Source: Turritopsis dohrnii (Eukaryota > Cnidaria > Hydrozoa > Anthoathecata > Oceaniidae). Taken from it: a DNA stretch of 64,000 bases. Made by a program: the position numbers and the translations under genes. Positions 34,711 to 44,957 of this stretch are shown here, piece by piece (the stretch's first letter is position 1; the number at the start of each line of letters is the position of its first letter). A model generated the notes under the pieces. The model worked only from the letters and a program-made list of their open reading frames with translations, did not search any database and was not told the DNA's origin. Location of the stretch: the NCBI GenBank assembly GCA_027922465.2, contig BQMF02000026.1, positions 1,603,644 through 1,667,643 on the forward strand. Reading direction: 5' to 3'.

Positions 34711-37706
34711 CCTGGAGCTAATTGCTCGATATTTGGATGCTCCACTTCTCGTAAGACCACTGGTGTCTCGATATTTCGTGTTCCCCAAGGAGAGGATGAT
34801 TACAGCAGAAATTGGCGAGAAAAACTTATTCATATAATCACAAAAGATCGTGTCATAGACAAAAATTTGAAGAGGCAAATAGAAAGCAATAACTTGCACA
34901 TTTGTGAACTTCATTACCAGGGAGAGCAAATATTACAACGTAAGTAAGCTACTTATTTTTTTCTGGTGAGAAAACAACAATAGTTCTCCATTATTCAACT
35001 ACACAGCAGATACCTTATCTGCTACACTATATAACACAAAATACAACTCACAGTAAGTTGGGAACATACAATTTTGTTTTTAGATCCATCAAGGTCAACA
35101 CTGATACCTGGCTCTCTTCCATCACTTAACATGCCTGTCAAAAGTTTCCCTTCTTCAGGGTATAATAATATAATTTCAAAAAAGTATAAAAAATATATAA
35201 AAACAACATATAATATCTTATCTTTATTAATCTGTTATATGATCATTTTTAGATGTTTGACAAAACCTCGATTATCTGCTGCAAAGATCTCATCAAAAAA
35301 AGCAGAATGCCTTTCCTTGAATGAAAAAATCTTGACTGAAAAAACTCACAGCTATTACAAGTCTTTTGAAGAATTCTGTAATCGTATTCAACAACTTAAA
35401 TTGTCACCTCAATGGAACATACTATATACTGACAAAGAAATCACAGTTCAATGCTCTGATGACCAATATATGATTCCAAAATTTGAAATTCATGTCAACA
35501 AACAACTTCAGTTCATTCTACGATAATTTGGATGGACAATAAGTACTGATAACAATATTTATAAAAGTACAGGACAGTCAGTCAAAAATGTAACAATTTC
35601 GAATTTGGTCAACATGCTGGAAAATCAGTATATCATATGTTCAGGTGCATCTGATAGCAGAATAACAAAGAAGTTGGTACAACATGTCATTCCAAAGAAA
35701 TACTCATTTTTGTCTGACAGTGAAAGTGGAAATCTTAATCAAACAGTTATGTATCGGTCACAACACTGTGAAATTTTGATCCAACATTCCACCGAAACGT
35801 CTCCTGAAAAATGCAGTCCTTGTGAAAAAAAGGAAAAAGAGTTATTGAGGGATAATTCAAAGTTATCAAAACGAAAAGCTGAGAGTATCAAAATTCCTGC
35901 TAAACCAAATGCACCAATTTCAACCACAAATCCTGAGAAAATAAAATTAAGGATCCAAAATATAACATTGGAAAACAAAGAACTAAAGGAGCGCATTGCT
36001 AAAATTCAAAAAGAAATTGCATCCTCATCTGTCCCAGTTAGTGATTCATTGAATGGTGATCTTGTGTCAATGATGTCTAGTATGAGGAATATTTCTCCTT
36101 TCATGAAATGTTTTTGGGAGGAGCAACAAAAATATATCCAATCCTCAAAAAATAATGTGCGATACCATCCATCAATAATCCGTTACTGTTTAGCGTTGGC
36201 AGCTAAATCATCAAGTGTTTATGACGACATCAGATATAATGAAAGCACTGGCACTGGGTTCTTGATATTGCCAAGTCAAAGACGCTTGAGAGACTACAAA
36301 AACTACATCCGACCTCAACGTGGTTTTAATCCAAGCATAATAAAGGAATTGAAGCAAAAAGTCAGTCATTTCAGTGATGCTGAAAAATATGTGGTAATTC
36401 TGTTCGATGAAATGAAAATCCAAGAAAATCTTGTCTGGGATAAGCACACCGGAGAACTGATATGTAGGCTATGTAGATCTTGGTGATGTTGATTTAAATT
36501 GTGCCACTATTGAGAAAGTCAATACCATCGCAAGTCATGTTCTGGTACTTCTAGTACGAAGCATTGTCAATCCCTTCAAATTCAGCTTAGCTAATTTTGC
36601 AACAATATCTGTCACAGCATCACAAATATTTCCATTGTTTTGGAAAGCTGTCAGTATATGTGAGATGACATGCCAGTTGAAAGTAGTAGCAGTGACATGT
36701 GATGGAGCTTCACCAAACAGAAAGTTTTTTCGGATGCACATGGATATGATCAGCAATGAAGATAGAAATGAAGATGTTGATGTTGTCTACAGGATTGCGA
36801 ATTTGTTTAGTAGTGAAAAGAGGTTTATCTATTTCATTTCAGATCCCCCACACCTGATAAAAACTGCACGAAACTGTTTGTCCAATTCAAATGCTGGGCG
36901 ACATAGTCGTGTCATGTGGAATGATGGAATGTTTATTCTATGGAGTCATATTTCTGATATCTTCTATGAGGATAGAGAATGTGGTCTACATCTGCTACCA
37001 AAGCTCACATACGAACACATTAAATTGACGCCATACTCAGTAATGAATGTTAAATTGGCAGCTCAAGTGTTGAGTTCTACAGTAAGCAAAGTTATCACTT
37101 CTTTTGGTACACCAGATGCAGCTGGAACAGCAAAATTCTGCCTTATGATGGATTCCTTCTTTGATATCGTAAACATCAGAAACACAAAAGAAGCCCAGCA
37201 TGATCGAAAACCATTCTTACTTCCATTCACATCAGTAGATGATCATAGGTTTTCTTGGCTACGAAATGTTTTCCTACAATATTTTAAAGACTGGCTGAAA
37301 AAAGTATGATGTTCTTGTCATGGCAGACATATGAAGGATTAAAGATCACTGTGAATTCCATGATTGAAGTTGTCCAGTTTCTTCTTCAACATCAAGTCAC
37401 CTATGTGCTTACTGAGCGTTTTTGTCAAGATCCATTGGAAAACTATTTTGGTCGACAACGATCAATGGGAGCTCGGAAGGATAACCCAACTCTGCGAGAT
37501 GTTGGATACAACGACAACTGCATCAGAAATCAGAAAATATTTCGTCCGATAAATGGTGAGATGTCCTAAACTTTTATTGGCAGTCATAATAAATCTTAAT
37601 AACACAAATACTTTATATTTCTTCAGGTAATGTGGTTGATAATTCTGGTATTAAAATATCTGATGAACCAGTTCCATGCAGAAAACGTTATAAGAAGACT
37701 AAGTAA
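34708..37706 (+). pseudogene. P-element-like transposase with THAP domain (THAP9-like), multi-exon
   Basis: Start ATG 34708. Proposed exons: 34708-34939 (donor GTAAGT), 35084-35159 (donor GTATAA), 35253-37555 and 37627-37706, all joining in phase. Exon 1 is a C2CH THAP zinc finger (NCSIFGC ... HICELHY). Next come HPSRSTLIPGSLPSLN, a coiled coil (LENKELKERIAKIQKEI) and the RNase H-like core: YHPSIIRYCLALAAKSS, LPSQRRLRDYKNYI, VVILFDEMKI, FISDPPHLIKTARN, then QTYEGLK and [17 protein letters not shown]. Breaks: an in-frame TAA at 35524, a 4-bp extra TGTA at 36463-36466, and a shift in an A run near 37306. The last exon ends KRYKKTK. AATAAA follows near 37770. Transposases of this family excise and insert DNA with 8-bp duplications. 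Confidence 0.85.
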
Positions 37707-38084
37707 ACAAGCAGCATCACCATCTTGCTTCACCCAAAACAAACGGTTCTTTTTAGAGCCACAACTAAAATAAAAACATTAATTTGGTTGTCAAAGCTCC
37801 ATCTTTCAAATTTCCCTTGGCTTAAAATAATGGAGATAATACAAAAAAAGAAGTTCACTTTTCACACAAATCAACATATATAATACCCCTAATATAGCAA
37901 GATCACTTTTGTATTATAACAAAGTTTTTCAAAGATTTCTCCTTGTCTGTATGGGAACACCTTTTTAATCTCAGAGTTACTCCGGGCTAAGTTAAGGTTG
38001 CGTTGGGGAAATAAAGACAATGCCAATGTTAAATGTTTTTTAGAATATATGTAGCTATAAAAATAGCTGTTTTTAAAAAGGCAA
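37707..38084. other. Spacer between convergent genes
   Basis: AT-rich sequence separating the ends of the P-like transposase gene and the minus-strand zinc-finger gene. It contains AATAAA words for the upstream gene and no recognisable coding sequence. Confidence 0.5.
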
Positions 38085-39425
38085 TCAATGGCCTTGATCA
38101 AGAGATGACGAAGTCTTCTTAATCTCTGTCCGAAGTGATCTTGCTTTCATACTTCTGTTATTGATCTTGTGTAACTGCTGGATATTTTTAACGTGAGAAA
38201 ATATCCTTACCCTAAGGTAAAGGGTAATGAGGTCTTCCAATAAATTGACTGCAACTTTGTTCTGAACCTCGCATGTTTTTCTGATACTGGATAGATTGCA
38301 TAACACCCAAGAATCTTTCATTATTGTAGATACAATTTCTTTACAATTGATTTTATGCTCATGTGGCTTTTGAATAACAGAAAGAAAGTGAAGTTCAACA
38401 GCAGAGAAAATTGAGATGACATCATCATTTACTTTCCATAAACCACCACGATCCAAGACTGTCACAAGTTTGTGTTTAGGTTCATCAACCTGGGAAGCAC
38501 CATCATTTAATTTTCCAGCAAGAAGAAATTGCAAAAAGGAGTCATGATAATTGCTGTGCTGCTTCTTTGAAAAGCGAATGCGACGATACATATTTGCAAA
38601 GCAATAACCGGAAAGATAGGAAATTATGGCCTTTTCTCGATCAGTAAACTGGTTATTACTTTTTCCAGAACACAGCAGATCATTCTCAATGGTGGTGCCA
38701 GACAAATGAGCCAAAACAACATTAGCAAGTTCAAAGCCAAGTAAAATGTTACTGTTTCTAGAAAGCTTTGGAAATAAATACGGAGTATCAGCTACTGCTT
38801 TGTAGAAACATGGATAAAACTTTTCAGAATTTCCATCGTAACTTTTCACTACATTTTTGACAAAATCAAAAATTTGATTTGCTTCATCTAATGTGATGAC
38901 CTTTATGTTGCGAAATTCATCCAATGTTTTATCAGGGTAACATTCATCTGCAGACAATTTAGTGACACATTTTTCGACAAATTTCTTGAACAGTAGTGGA
39001 TGGAGTATATCAAACACTTGATCTTCTTCATCAATACTTGATTTTTGTGAATTCTTGTGTTTAGCGTTAAGATGTCTCGTCAAACCACGTTTTGTCTGAC
39101 ATATTTTGGAACATATATGACAGTTAAAAAGATTCTTATTTTCATTAGTTTGATCATCACTGATCATTGAAACAACCTCAGCATTCATTTCATCATTACT
39201 TTCCAATATGTTGTCATCTATAGCAGATAAAATAGCATCCAAATCATCATCATACAAGAATTCCTCTTGACGATGAGCCATCTTGTATGAAAGTAATGCA
39301 TTCCCAGTCGGGCCACCCCTTTTTGTCAGAGTACTTTCGAGAAATCGGCCGGAAAACGGTACCGTCGCCAGACTTTCTTTTTTCTTGTGACTATGTTTAA
39401 AAGAGTTGCATTCTCCTGACAGCAT
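38085..39425 (-). CDS. C2H2 zinc-finger protein, probable accessory gene of the P-like element
   Basis: An open 446-codon frame. The better start may be the ATG at 39281 (MAHRQEEFLYDDD), after which an acidic region precedes a C2H2 finger (FNCHICSKICQTKRGLTRHL, closing with NAKHK). Further on come VVLAHLSGTTIENDLL, AIISYLSGYCFANMYRRI, FLQFLLAGK and LVTVLDRGGLWKVNDDVI. The YLSGY and DRGGLWKVNDDVI blocks resemble the C-terminal region that follows the catalytic core in THAP9/P transposases. Here they sit in a separate intact gene pointing at the transposase. I infer that the two genes belong to one transposon with a split transposase. Function beyond that is unknown. Confidence 0.6.
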   Translation of the reverse strand: MLSGECNSFKHSHKKKESLATVPFSGRFLESTLTKRGGPTGNALLSYKMAHRQEEFLYDDDLDAILSAIDDNILESNDEMNAEVVSMISDDQTNENKNLFNCHICSKICQTKRGLTRHLNAKHKNSQKSSIDEEDQVFDILHPLLFKKFVEKCVTKLSADECYPDKTLDEFRNIKVITLDEANQIFDFVKNVVKSYDGNSEKFYPCFYKAVADTPYLFPKLSRNSNILLGFELANVVLAHLSGTTIENDLLCSGKSNNQFTDREKAIISYLSGYCFANMYRRIRFSKKQHSNYHDSFLQFLLAGKLNDGASQVDEPKHKLVTVLDRGGLWKVNDDVISIFSAVELHFLSVIQKPHEHKINCKEIVSTIMKDSWVLCNLSSIRKTCEVQNKVAVNLLEDLITLYLRVRIFSHVKNIQQLHKINNRSMKARSLRTEIKKTSSSLDQGH

Positions 39426-40449
39426 TTACATTCAATCAACATTAAACGGATTTGTTTAGATAGCACCCTAAACTCTTAATTACTTCATCTTCCTCGTCAG
39501 TAGTATCAGATATCTTTGGTGATATTCTGTTTCACTGTTTATCATCCTTATCACTTCTCTATGATCGAGTGAAATTTGAGCGTAATGCACGTCATATCAC
39601 GTGACTACGGCTTCTGTCTTGGACCTCAGCGCTAATGTTTTTGGGTTCAATTATTACGAATTACGAAGAGATGGAAGATTATTTTTAGTCTCAAACAAGT
39701 TTTATTTTTATTAATTTGATTTTTTGAATGAATTTACAACATTTTATCTGAAGGTTTTGTTTCTGAATAGAAGAATCCCTTACCTATATTTTGGTGTATC
39801 ACTGTTTTAATTTGGTTGAACAGAAAAGAAGTTATGGACAAAAAACTGGAAAAGTTCCTTGTTAAAATGGGCACAAAAGCCGAGCCAAATATTCCTGCGT
39901 GATGCTTTGATTAAATTCGATAATGTTTATCGAAAGGCTGCGGGGATTGAATGAAAAGACACAATTTGTCTAATTTGCTTGAGAACATGTTGATCCACAA
40001 TACACCTTTCCCGAATTTCTGTTTAAATGCCGAGTTGATGCGTAGTTTTAAAGTTTAGCCTCGTTTCTATGTTTTTTATTGTTTCTCTAATTGCATAATG
40101 TTCTCAGTAAGTAATACTTACTCGTTCTTTTAGTGCCCCATTGGAATAATTAGAAGTAATTAAGATTTTGAAAAAGAGGCGAAGAACTTAGTTGCTAGGC
40201 CAAAACACGGTGTTTAAACAGAAATTCGGGAAAGGTCTATTGAAATCAAGCACTGCCAATTCTTGCGATCATTCCAAGAGTCGAACAATGAAGACGTTTT
40301 GGGCAATACTTTGTTATTTTCTGCTCTTTTCCTTGCATTACCTTGCAGAAATCTTTAAAAAATTGAACAAAGGAGAGGTAGGAGCTAATTGGGCCTTGAC
40401 TGAGTTCATTTTTTAAGATTTTGTTGGAAATTCAAGAATTTACGACAAC
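39426..40449. other. Region between zinc-finger gene and LINE-C
   Basis: No convincing gene. It includes a 23-bp perfect inverted repeat (40005-40027 and 40213-40235) and probably the 5' UTR of LINE-C. An open stretch at 40192-40416 shows no recognisable protein. The outer end of the P-like element should lie in the first part, but no confident terminal repeat or 8-bp duplication was found. Confidence 0.5.
40005..40235. repeat. Perfect 23-bp inverted repeat, 185-bp spacer
   Basis: Arms at 40005-40027 and 40213-40235 are exact reverse complements (core CCCGAATTTCTGTTTAAA). The inside has no ORF. It could be a very small MITE or a local inverted duplication. Confidence 0.75.
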
Positions 40450-43400
40450 ATGGCGTCAGTGTTAGCGGACGTGTTATTACTGTGTTCAACAGTGTTTATA
40501 ATTTTAAACATTAGAACAGCTAGTTACATTACGCCAGATGGTATTAGTTGTACATTGAATGTTGAAGAAATTTATAGTGATAGTGATATGACCCATACAT
40601 ACTCAAGTTTATGGTTAATGAAGAAAAATTACGCACCGAAGCACAAATTTGTACGTAGATCATGGCTCGCCATTCTTATAATCCTGGCCGGAGATGTTGA
40701 AACCTGCCCTGGACCATCTATGAAAGCATTTTTACGGAAAAAAGGGATGAAGATTTTACATCAAAACCTCAATGGAGTTGGTGGGAAAATCGATTATGTG
40801 AGAGAGTTTTTACGAAATAAGGAGGTTAATGTTTTTGGTATCACTGAAAGTCACCTCAGCAACTCTATAATGGATGAAGAGATCATGGTTGACGAGTATT
40901 TTGTTGAAAGACTTGATCGAAAATCTGGAAGCCACGGCGGAGTTATGTGTTACATTAGAAATGACATAACTTATGAAAGAAGAGAAGATCTCGAAGTTGA
41001 GGGAATTGAGGCTATCTGGATCGAAGTGTCTATCCAAAACTCTCGATCTATCCTTATTTGTTTCATGTATCGACCCCCGGATTCATCTCGTTATCTCGAT
41101 AAAAACTTTAGTCAAAAACTTGAGGATATAATTTCTACCGTAAATTACGAAGATAAAGAGATCATATTGGCTGGAGACATGAATTGCAATTACTCGGAAA
41201 ACAACGATCATAATGAAATAAAAAACATCATGAAAATCAATGGTTTCAAGCAACTCATCAAAAAACCAACAAGAGTCACTGAGTACACAAAAACACTTAT
41301 CGATCTTATGTTTTCAAGCAATGAAAGAACTATTTCAGAAACAATTGTTGAGCCATCAGCAATGAGTGATCATGACATCGTGGGTATCGTAAGAAAATTA
41401 CACACACAAAAGTTTTCCCCACATAAGACATATACCAGAGATTTCTCCAAGTATGATCCTAACGGATTCAGAAAAGATATAGAAAATGTTAAATGGTATC
41501 GAGAGCTCTCAAGCTCGGATTTTAATACTTCTTGGAATAACTTTAAATCGAAACTACTTGAGATAGTAAACCAGCACGCCCCCATTAAAGAAAAAATGGT
41601 TCGTGGTAAACCAGCACCTTGGCTGACTGTCGAGATTAAACGCTTAATAAATGAACGTGATCACTACTTGAAAGAAGCACGACGTACTAATTCTCCAACT
41701 GACTGGTCCAAATATCGTCGCCTTCGGAATTCAACTACTTACGCTATTCGGCGATCTAAAAGTAACTACTGTTGCAATCTCTTGCAGGAAAACTCATTCA
41801 AACCTGCAGATTTTTGGAAATGCATTAAAAAACTTTTTCCATCTAAGCCGAAATCAAATAATAGTATACCTTCAACGATGAAAGTTAACGGCGAAAAATG
41901 TGCTGACAAACAATCAATAGTAAATTCGCTATGTGGCTTTTTCTCGACTGTTGGTTCAAAGTTACAATGTGAAATTACCTCGATACGTGATCGAACATGG
42001 AAATCATATAGCAATATGCACATTGGTACTAATAATAAATTACGTAAAGTGTTCAAATTTAAAGCTGTTTCCCCAGAGTACATTCAGAAACTACTACGAT
42101 CATTGAAAGCCTCTAAAGCCACTGGCCATGACAGCATTCCTGCATCATTGCTGAAAGACGCTCAAAGAGAACTATCACTTCCTCTCTGTTACTTAGCGAA
42201 TACAAGCTTGAAGTCTGGATCCTTCCCTACAACAGAAAAAATTGCAAAGGTCACACCAGTTTACAAAGCTGGAGAACGCTCCAGTTTTGATAATTACCGT
42301 CCAATCTCTATACTCAATGTCATGTCGAAAATCTTAGAAAGAATTGTCTTAGAGCAGCTCACTGAATTTCTAGAAACAAATAATCTATTATATGAACATC
42401 AATATGGCTTTAGGAAGCGAAAATCAACTCAGGATGCTGTTCTCAACTTACACGAACAGATACGACAGAATATGGATAAAAGAAAATGCACAGGTGCAAT
42501 GTACATTGACTTACGAAAGGCCTTTGACACTGTTAGTCACTCATGCCTTCTCAGTAAGCTTCCGTTCTATGGTATCTGCGATATTGAATTGGATTGGTTA
42601 TCTGACTACCTCTTCAACCGAAAGCAATACGTGTCATGTGATCAAACCTATTCGGGAATGTACGAGATAATCTTTGGTGTTCCGCAAGGATCCATACTTG
42701 GTCCCTTGCTCTTTATTTTGCTAGTAAATGATGCACATCTAGGACTTGATAAATGCAAACTGTTGATGTATGCCGATGATGCTGTTTTACTGTACTCTCA
42801 TGAGTCTACCACAACTATCGAAAATACATTGTGTAGAGAAGGAAAATATTTATTCAGGTGGTTTGAAAGTAATCATCTCATATTAAATCTCAAACCTGGT
42901 AAAACAGAGTATGTCATATATGGCACTGCCCAAAAATTGAAGACGCAACCATCCTGTGTTATTAACATCCTTGGCTCAACCATTCACCAGGAACTGAAAT
43001 ATGAGTATTTGGGCATTATCTTTGATAAGAACTTATCGATGCTTGATCAAAGTTCGAAACTAATCAAGAAAGTGAGTCAAAGACTGAAGTTATTGAAACG
43101 CGTACGTTCTAATTTGACAAGTAAAGCTGCTGAAGCAATTTATAGAGCAATGATTGAGCCGATAATGCTATATTGTGCTCCTGTATACCTTGGATTAACA
43201 CCTGTTTGTACAAAATTAAATCGTCTGGGGAAGAAAGCTTCCGAAGTTATCGGAGCAGGGAATCAGAAATCTGTAACCAGCAGGATCAAGGAAAGATCAG
43301 CTATTGAAGTGTTCCAACATCTGCATGGAATCAAAAACAATTTATTCCATTTCGAAAGATTCCAACATAGCATTACAACTCGAGGAAATGGGAATCGTTT

Positions 43401-43542
43401 GGTTGTTCCGAAATCTAGAACTGAGTCTGGAAGACGATCATTTGCTGTCCAAGGTGCCCTGACCTTCAATGAATTATCTGACAACTTAAGAAGAGAAGAA
43501 TCCATCTGTAAATTTAAAAGTTTAATTTATTCAGCTGTCTAA
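40450..43542 (+). CDS. LINE-C endonuclease-reverse transcriptase polyprotein, intact
   Basis: 1030 residues. N-terminus: hydrophobic segment (residues about 5-20), a second one (73-80), and a 2A-like variant GDVETCPGP (81-89, Cys for Asn). APE endonuclease, about 95-310: HQNLNG, TESHL, GGVMCYIRND, YRPPDSS, AGDMNCNY, MSDHDIVG. Linker KPAPWLTVEIK. RT, about 560-830: KATGHDSIPAS, KVTPVYKAGE, DNYRPISILN, YQYGFRKRKSTQD, MYIDLRKAFDTVSH, GVPQGSILGPLLF, MYADDAVLL. C-terminus ends FNELSDNLRREESICKFKSL. All catalytic residues are seen and no stop or frameshift is needed. The protein would nick target DNA and copy its own RNA into it. Related to CR1/L2/jockey-group LINEs. Confidence 0.92.
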   Translation: MASVLADVLLLCSTVFIILNIRTASYITPDGISCTLNVEEIYSDSDMTHTYSSLWLMKKNYAPKHKFVRRSWLAILIILAGDVETCPGPSMKAFLRKKGMKILHQNLNGVGGKIDYVREFLRNKEVNVFGITESHLSNSIMDEEIMVDEYFVERLDRKSGSHGGVMCYIRNDITYERREDLEVEGIEAIWIEVSIQNSRSILICFMYRPPDSSRYLDKNFSQKLEDIISTVNYEDKEIILAGDMNCNYSENNDHNEIKNIMKINGFKQLIKKPTRVTEYTKTLIDLMFSSNERTISETIVEPSAMSDHDIVGIVRKLHTQKFSPHKTYTRDFSKYDPNGFRKDIENVKWYRELSSSDFNTSWNNFKSKLLEIVNQHAPIKEKMVRGKPAPWLTVEIKRLINERDHYLKEARRTNSPTDWSKYRRLRNSTTYAIRRSKSNYCCNLLQENSFKPADFWKCIKKLFPSKPKSNNSIPSTMKVNGEKCADKQSIVNSLCGFFSTVGSKLQCEITSIRDRTWKSYSNMHIGTNNKLRKVFKFKAVSPEYIQKLLRSLKASKATGHDSIPASLLKDAQRELSLPLCYLANTSLKSGSFPTTEKIAKVTPVYKAGERSSFDNYRPISILNVMSKILERIVLEQLTEFLETNNLLYEHQYGFRKRKSTQDAVLNLHEQIRQNMDKRKCTGAMYIDLRKAFDTVSHSCLLSKLPFYGICDIELDWLSDYLFNRKQYVSCDQTYSGMYEIIFGVPQGSILGPLLFILLVNDAHLGLDKCKLLMYADDAVLLYSHESTTTIENTLCREGKYLFRWFESNHLILNLKPGKTEYVIYGTAQKLKTQPSCVINILGSTIHQELKYEYLGIIFDKNLSMLDQSSKLIKKVSQRLKLLKRVRSNLTSKAAEAIYRAMIEPIMLYCAPVYLGLTPVCTKLNRLGKKASEVIGAGNQKSVTSRIKERSAIEVFQHLHGIKNNLFHFERFQHSITTRGNGNRLVVPKSRTESGRRSFAVQGALTFNELSDNLRREESICKFKSLIYSAV

Positions 43543-43655
43543 TTAGTCTTGTATCTTTTTTGTATATTCTAGTTTTTTATTGTAATTTATAAAACAGGTC
43601 CTTTATTGATAGCAGAATTTTAATTTCTGAAAAAGTCAACCTGTATAAATATGTT

Positions 43656-43680
43656 TATAATAATAATAATAATAAAAAAA
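43656..43680 (+). repeat. TAA-repeat tail of LINE-C
   Basis: Several TAA/ATA units followed by seven A bases close the LINE 3' end. Such tails are typical of CR1/L2-like LINEs. The truncated LINE on the minus strand at 24668-24972 ends in the same kind of tail. Confidence 0.8.
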
Positions 43681-44462
43681 GAATGGAAAACCTCCAGATC
43701 TCCAGTATGGCAAAATTGTACTAGGTGGGGCAGGTCAGACACAATCCTTTTAATACCGAGAATAGTTTCCAGAACAGAAAATGCAGCTGTTCCTACTTTC
43801 AATCACTTCCTTTCTTTTACAAGCAGAGGGTGTTCACCCGGCAAAAAGTTTTGGCAGCCTTCCCAAGAGTGAATACCAAGAACGTGATACAAAACACTTA
43901 TCCACTTTTCCTTCAATAACTGTTCATCGCCATTACACGTTGCACAACACCACCAAAGGTGACTTATTATTGATTTTAGTTCTCCGCTGCATCCTTTACG
44001 CTTTCCAGCTTGAGTATATGCTTTTTTGATGCTTTTACTGAAATGCCAAACGTCAAACTGATGATTGATTTCTTTATGTTCATTCTTCAAAAATGATCGA
44101 ATTTGAACATGACGATCTGTCGTTAATACGGAAATGTGTATGTTGCGTTCTTGAAACTTTTCTAACAACACTCCTATACCAGCTTTTTCCATACGATTTG
44201 AGTTTTCAACACTGCTTACATGAACTACGTAAAAATCAAGTATTTTCTTCAGATCAGAACTCCTTAAAGTGTAAGTTCCACACTTAGCATTATACCCTGG
44301 AGAGTCACATCTTCCATCCCCTATGAAGTTGTAACTTTTTGATAATTCACACTGATCTAGTAATTCATTTCGATATGATTTATAAACATGTTTTAGAACT
44401 GGGAAGAGTATTGTGATATTGTAAAATGCAGTGTATATACGCCGGACTGGCATTAATAGCAT
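43665..44462 (-). pseudogene. DDE transposase relic, possibly Kolobok-type, cut by LINE-C
   Basis: On the minus strand: ILFPVLKHVYKSYR, FIGDGRCDSPGYNAKCGTYT (candidate first Asp), VVHVSSVENSNRMEKAG, SVLTTDRHVQIRSF (second Asp), NHQFDVWHFSKSIKKAY, HLWWCCATCNGD, then HTGDLEVFHS (Glu). A single in-frame TGA at about 43803 interrupts the reading between VKERK and LKVGTAAF. The family, with DGRCDSPG, TDRHVQIR and HTGxLEV blocks, is one I associate with transposase-derived proteins of fish and cnidarians, probably Kolobok. The C-terminal rest beyond FHS is lost at the LINE-C insertion, and the N-terminus is not found. Confidence 0.6.
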
Positions 44463-44550
44463 TATCTATAAACTGAAGCTTGTATCCTGCTGAAATATTT
44501 TTGATAAATCAAATAAATAAATAAAGAGTCTATCGGGTTGTATTGGAGGA

Positions 44551-44957
44551 TTACGTAAGGGCGCGCAGCTAGAATATAGAACGATAGCATCACATAGATC
44601 TACCATTTCAGCCTATCATGAACCTTTTGATGGAAAACCATTGGCGAAAATCCCAGAGTGTCATCTCTCATGGCAGGTGTCTTCAATAAAAGACCTCCAA
44701 AACCTAAGTGTGTTTTTATTTGGGATGTTGAAAAAGTCCTTATATATTTGAGGGATCTACAGGACAATGTCTTTTTGTCAGACAAACAATTGACTTTAAA
44801 ACTGACTATGTTACTTTCTTTGTGTGCTGTTAGTAGAGTCTCTGAATTAACTTTTTTAGATACTGGTTATATGGTAGAACATGAAAACTTTTATAAGTTT
44901 CATTTTATAAAACTTACTAAAGTTTGCCGCCCGGGAAAGAAAAGACCGCCAGTGAAA
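44551..44957 (+). pseudogene. DIRS-type tyrosine recombinase, N-terminal half
   Basis: A first frame reads LEYRTIASHRSTISAYHEPF and LAKIPECHLSWQ. A frameshift near 44660 leads into GVFNKRPPKPKCVFIWDVEK, LTLKLTMLLSLCAVSRVSEL (catalytic Arg) and LTKVCRPGKKRPPVK. This is the order of DIRS-like tyrosine recombinases, which join a circular cDNA to the genome. The frame is cut at 44957|44958 by a Helitron and resumes in phase at 45793. Confidence 0.8.

Larger units (their letters stand above)
40450..43680 (+). mobile_element. LINE-C, apparently full-length APE-type non-LTR retrotransposon
   Basis: One uninterrupted ORF (40450-43542) is followed by about 110 bp of 3' UTR and a TAA-repeat tail with a short A run ending about 43680. 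It is the only retrotransposon in the window with an intact coding region. Its 3' tail abuts a minus-strand transposase relic exactly inside a conserved motif (FHS), so it inserted into that gene. The 5' end is not defined; the 5' UTR probably begins within 39.9-40.4 kb. Confidence 0.85.

Noticed and set aside
34668..39699. Terminal inverted repeats of the P-like element (GTTGTTTAAAACTAAA / TTTAGTCTCAAACAAG)
   Set aside because: The match is partial, no 8-bp duplication flanks the two words, and LINE-B sequence does not resume on the right.
40192..40416. 74-codon open frame before LINE-C
   Set aside because: No similarity to any LINE ORF1 motif or other family; likely 5' UTR sequence.
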